Origin: an uncultured Elusimicrobia bacterium
GTDB taxonomy: Bacteria; Elusimicrobiota; Endomicrobiia; Endomicrobiales; Endomicrobiaceae
NCBI GenBank assembly: GCA_947168325.1
Contig: CAMVLN010000002.1
Coordinates: 1 to 49,245, forward strand
Direction: 5' to 3'
Length of the DNA stretch: 49,245 bases
Position 1 is the stretch's first letter; the number at the start of each line of letters is the position of its first letter. The notes under the pieces were generated by a model. It had not been told where the DNA came from and made no database searches. It saw only the letters and a program-made list of their open reading frames with translations. Shown here piece after piece: positions 45,477-49,245 of the stretch. The position numbers were made by a program, and so were the translations under genes.

Positions 45477-45707
45477 ATGCCATTGTTTGAGTTTGTTTGT
45501 AAAAAATGTGGAAATAAATTTGAAAAAATAGTTTTTTCAATAAATAACGAAGAAATAAAATGTCCTAGTTGTAATAGTAAAGAATTAGAAAAACAATTTT
45601 CTACTTTTTCTTCAGCTTCTTCAAATAGTAGTTGCTCGAATAAAGGGTCTAGCGACTGCATTTCTAAACAACAAAATCATTGTTGTAATGGTTGTTGTCA
45701 TCATTAA
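45477..45707 (+). CDS. FmdB-type zinc-ribbon protein with Cys/His-rich tail
   Basis: A 76-residue protein. Residues 1-45 form the FmdB zinc ribbon: 'MPLFEFVCKKCGNKFEKIV' (motif CKKC) and 'IKCPSCNSKELEKQF'. A Ser-rich linker follows, then an unusual tail with 'HCCNGCCHH', which could bind further metal. A strong GGAGG precedes the ATG at 45477; the ORF-track start is too early. FmdB proteins are small regulators of uncertain role. Transcribed alone after deaD. Confidence 0.85.
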   Translation: MPLFEFVCKKCGNKFEKIVFSINNEEIKCPSCNSKELEKQFSTFSSASSNSSCSNKGSSDCISKQQNHCCNGCCHH

Positions 45708-45764
45708 TAAAATTTTATATTTGTTATCTAAACAAAATTGTATTAAACAACAAGTATGAATTCA

Positions 45765-45780
45765 AGTTGCTAATGCAACT
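45765..45780. terminator. Small hairpin between the zinc-ribbon gene and the AbiH remnant
   Basis: AGTTGC-TAAT-GCAACT forms a 6-base-pair hairpin 57 bases after the zinc-ribbon stop. A T-rich run (CTTTTTAAAAATTTTTT) begins about 15 bases downstream on the plus strand. Possibly a terminator shared by converging genes; not a canonical one. Confidence 0.35.
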
Positions 45781-45854
45781 GGGAATGTAGATTGCTTTTT
45801 AAAAATTTTTTAGATGGTAGCTATACTTATTCTTTTTTTGATTTTAAATAATAT

Positions 45855-46292
45855 TTATTTTTCAGGAATTAAAAATCCTCTATTAATATCTTCTTGGTAA
45901 ATAAAACTAACTTTTGCCATAACTTCTTCTTCACCAATAATTTCAGTAATATTATCTATTAATCTCTTAAGAGCTTCTTGATTATGGTAATAAATGTTAA
46001 TTTTATAGTTTTTTCTTACTTTAAATATATGTTTTAATATATTGTGGTCTGATTCGGCTAGAGAATGCCCTACTACATGAAATGTAAGAGTTTCGTTAAC
46101 TGGTAGATTACCTAACATTATTAATAGATTTTGGTAATCTTCTATTGTTGCATATCTGTGCCGTTGATTATGTTTTTTAAACACATTAAATTCAACATTA
46201 ATTTCTTCTTTGTCATTTAAACCTTTTCCTAAAATTAAAACATCCATATATATATGTAATATCCCCATTTTTTTAATACTGTTAATTCGCAT
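45855..46292 (-). pseudogene. Truncated AbiH-like abortive-infection gene (C-terminal part)
   Basis: The 145-residue ORF matches the second half of AbiH-family phage-defence proteins: a segment like their 'IHG' region near the start ('GILHIYMDVLILGKGLND'), 'FKKHNQRHRYATIEDYQNLL', then the family hallmark 'FHVVGHSLAESDHNILKHIF' and 'INIYYHNQEALKRLI'. Full AbiH proteins are about twice to three times longer and begin with 'GNGFD' and downstream helices; that half is absent, and the upstream frame has stops. A TATAAT and AAGG lie just before the ATG, so a short protein could still be made. Most likely a decayed defence gene. Confidence 0.6.
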
Positions 46293-46392
46293 TATTATAC
46301 CTTATTATTTAAAGTGGGACTAATTTTTTCTAAAAATTTTAGTATTAGAATGTATAAGATATGAAATAAAATAAAATTTTGGACTAAAAATT

Positions 46393-46433
46393 AAAGTGGT
46401 TGAAGCATATCTTATGCGGTTCAACCACTTTTT
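46393..46433 (-). terminator. Strong terminator-like hairpin downstream of gdhA
   Basis: AAAGTGGTTGAA pairs with TTCAACCACTTT, with an inner GCATA-TCT-TATGC stem. On the plus strand it is followed by a T7 run, on the minus strand by TTTAATTTTTAG, so it may work both ways. It lies about 220 bases after the gdhA stop. Confidence 0.75.
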
Positions 46434-46656
46434 TTAAAATTCTTACAAAGTTGTTTTGTATTTTTTTATAAAATCCCGATAAAAACTTTCGGGAATGACA
46501 AAGAATAAAAATTTTTTATTTTTAGATTTTTTGTTTTAAAAAAAACTTATTATTTAGTTTTTCTCTTTTTCTTTTCTAAAAATCTAATTATTACATTTTC
46601 TTTCTATTCTTATTTCTTTATCCTTTCATACATCTTACTTTAATATTCCAAAGATT
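46434..46656. other. Spacer between gdhA and its terminator, with a REP-like palindrome
   Basis: No ORF. It contains the palindrome at 46474-46494 and a T/C-rich stretch on the plus strand (46550-46640). Read on the minus strand this would be the 3' untranslated part of the gdhA transcript. Confidence 0.5.
46474..46494. repeat. REP-like palindrome (ATTCCCGAAAG...TCGGGA type)
   Basis: TCCCGA-N9-TCGGGA, flanked on the minus strand by TTTGTCAT. It is locally GC-rich in a very AT-rich setting and resembles intergenic palindromes of the form GTCATTCCCG...CGGGA that occur in many copies in some genomes. Only one copy is visible here. Confidence 0.4.
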
Positions 46657-48006
<1,350 letters not shown>

Positions 48007-48047
48007 TTATATAAATTTTTTCATAAAAAAAGAATAATTCAAATTTG

Positions 48048-48202
48048 TGCTTTTTCTTAAAAGCATTGTTAGAAAGCATTCTTACTTTCTACAGAGCTTA
48101 AGGACTCTTTATATTTTACAAAAGCTCTGTTAAAAAAGAAACTTACTCTTTAGCCAGCCTATTAGAGTTTCCTCTCTTTTTGGAAAGCCCAATTTCAAAA
48201 AG
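48048..48202 (-). promoter_or_regulatory. Hairpin-rich 5' leader of gdhA (possible regulatory RNA or palindromic element)
   Basis: Five tandem stems lie in 155 bases: CTTTTTG/CAAAAAG (48176-48202), AGAG-TTTC-CTCT (48164-48175; GAAA tetraloop on the transcribed strand), ACAGAGCTT/AAGCTCTGT (48091-48130), AGAAAG/CTTTCT (48071-48090) and TGCTTTT/AAAAGCA (48048-48065). The last is followed, ~15 bases on, by a T7 run. The segment is GC-richer than its flanks. I recognise no known riboswitch class. Confidence 0.55.
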
Positions 48203-48228
48203 CCCCTTTGCTTCCTTGAATTATTCAA
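48130..48228 (-). CDS. Possible 32-codon leader ORF in the gdhA 5' region
   Basis: An open frame from TTG (48228) encodes a basic peptide containing 'GFLKLGFPKREETLIGWLK'. It covers the first two hairpins of the leader. AAGG-like bases do not precede the TTG. It could be a leader peptide or a by-product of the repeat structure; support is weak. Confidence 0.2.
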   Translation of the reverse strand: MNNSRKQRGFLKLGFPKREETLIGWLKSKFLF

Positions 48229-48263
48229 TTATTATATAAAATTTTTAAGTTTTATTAGAAAAT

Positions 48264-48293
48264 ATTCTACATCTTTGTTTTTTTAGTTGTCAA
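48264..48293 (-). promoter_or_regulatory. Sigma-70-type promoter of gdhA
   Basis: On the minus strand TTGACA (48293-48288) is followed after 18 bases by TAGAAT (48269-48264). It is the best promoter match in the window. It lies just after the stop of the ABC permease gene and about 260 bases before the gdhA start. Confidence 0.75.
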
Positions 48294-48311
48294 TATACCA
48301 AACATCTAGCT

Positions 48312-49245
48312 TTAGTCGTATCTTAAAGCTTCAATTGGGGAAAGTTCAGAAGCTTTTTTTGCTGGCCATAATCCAAAAACTATACCAACAATAGCAGAAA
48401 ATCCTACTGACAAAACTATAGAAAATGTTGAAATAAAAGTAGTCCACCCTGCAACTTTTGAAATAATAACAGAAATACCTACACCTAAACTTACACCTAA
48501 TATTCCACCAAGCAATGATAACACTGAAGATTCTATTAAAAACTGTAACAATACTGCTATCTTTGTTGCACCTATAGCTTTTCTTAAACCAATTTCTCTA
48601 GTTCTTTCACTAACACTTACAAGCATTATATTCATAATACCTATACCACCAACTATTAATGAAATACCTGCTACTGCACCTAAAAGCATTGTCATGGTTT
48701 TTGTAGTAGATGTAAGCATTTTAATCATATCCGACATATTTCTTATTCTAAAAGCATCTGCTTGTTCAGCTGTAAGTTTATTTCTTTCAAGCATTGTTTT
48801 TAATAGATAAGTTTCTGTTTCTTCTAATTTTCCCTTTTGAACTTCTACAGCAACACTAGAAATATATTTTGTTCCAAGCAATCTTTTCATTGCAGTATTT
48901 AATGGAACTATTACAATATCATCTGCATCTCTATATCCTTGTGCACCTTTTACCGGTAATATTCCTATAACTCTAAATTTTTTTCTATTTATTTTTATAT
49001 ATTTACCAACTGGATTTTCGTTACCAAAAAGATTTTTTACAACAGTTGTTCCTATAACACAAACTTTTGACAGCTTCTCATTTTCAGATTTTGTAAAAAA
49101 TCGTCCATATTGTGGAACTGCATTTTGTAGATACTGATATACTGGGGTTGCCCCTGTAATAGATGTGTTCGTATTCTTGTTGCCATAAACTACTTGCACT
49201 GAACCACTAACATTAGGATCTATATTTTTTATTAACTCTGTATTT
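48312..49245 (-). CDS. MacB-type ABC transporter permease, C-terminal part (5' end outside window)
   Basis: The frame is open to the right edge, so the ORF-track start at 49199 (a GTG) is internal. About 311 residues are visible. The first ~150 are the periplasmic MacB core ('FGNENPVGKYIKINRKKFRVIGIL', short 'NPVGKYIKINRKKFRVIGIL'), followed by the FtsX permease domain with 'GGIGIMNIMLVSVSERTREIGLRKAIGA' (short 'ERTREIGLRKAIGA') and three transmembrane segments, ending 'PAKKASELSPIEALRYD', typical of MacB/LolC-like permeases. It moves substrates or lipoproteins mechanically across the periplasm with an ATPase partner not in the window. Confidence 0.9.
   Translation of the reverse strand, partial: NTELIKNIDPNVSGSVQVVYGNKNTNTSITGATPVYQYLQNAVPQYGRFFTKSENEKLSKVCVIGTTVVKNLFGNENPVGKYIKINRKKFRVIGILPVKGAQGYRDADDIVIVPLNTAMKRLLGTKYISSVAVEVQKGKLEETETYLLKTMLERNKLTAEQADAFRIRNMSDMIKMLTSTTKTMTMLLGAVAGISLIVGGIGIMNIMLVSVSERTREIGLRKAIGATKIAVLLQFLIESSVLSLLGGILGVSLGVGISVIISKVAGWTTFISTFSIVLSVGFSAIVGIVFGLWPAKKASELSPIEALRYD

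Overview
The window is AT-rich bacterial chromosome (GC by eye about 25-30%) with dense housekeeping operons, one restriction-modification pair, one decayed defence gene and one probable peptide-modification locus. LolA, an Aas-type lysophospholipid acyltransferase pair and an N-terminal-signal TPR lipoprotein point to a Gram-negative cell with an outer membrane. RodZ, PBP2, RodA and GlmS point to a rod-forming peptidoglycan machinery. The very low GC, the uvrC-ftsK-lolA-rodZ-rimO-pgsA order, an Re-citrate-synthase-like enzyme and NADP-type glutamate dehydrogenase fit an anaerobic gut-associated lineage such as Endomicrobium (Elusimicrobiota). That assignment is inference and could not be checked here.

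Layout. (1) 1-20848, plus strand: tail of uvrC, ftsK, lolA, rodZ, rimO, pgsA, a metallo-beta-lactamase-fold hydrolase, xerD-like recombinase, glmS, a tandem pair of Aas-like genes (the first with an MFS flippase domain), gmk, rpoZ, coaC and coaB as two ORFs, a family-4 uracil-DNA glycosylase and priA. Many neighbours overlap by 4-41 bases, so several multi-gene operons are likely. (2) 20996-24629: a two-gene restriction-modification system in which nuclease and methylase are one polypeptide, followed by a specificity subunit. (3) 24966-30187, minus strand: paraslipin-type SPFH protein and NfeD partner, signal peptidase I, the citrate-synthase-like enzyme, endonuclease III, tRNA-Leu(GAG) and secG. 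(4) 30842-40145, plus strand: comM, mrdA, rodA, an SPL-family radical SAM protein, a TPR lipoprotein and valS. (5) 40300-42183: a promoter, a 35-residue PqqA-like peptide missing from the ORF track, and a TPR-radical SAM protein. This is the best candidate for an undescribed system. (6) 42990-45707: DUF116 protein, DEAD-box helicase, zinc-ribbon protein. (7) 45855-49245, minus strand: a truncated AbiH-like gene, gdhA behind a long hairpin-rich leader, and the 3' part of a MacB-type ABC permease that runs off the right edge.

The most interesting points are the peptide/radical SAM pair with its homopolymer-filled promoter spacer, the Aas duplication in which one AMP-ligase domain has lost key residues, the structured gdhA leader, the BcgI-like R-M pair, the CoaBC pair split by one in-frame stop codon, and a UvrC that ends before the usual helix-hairpin-helix domain. 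No rRNA, CRISPR array, intact insertion sequence or prophage was seen.
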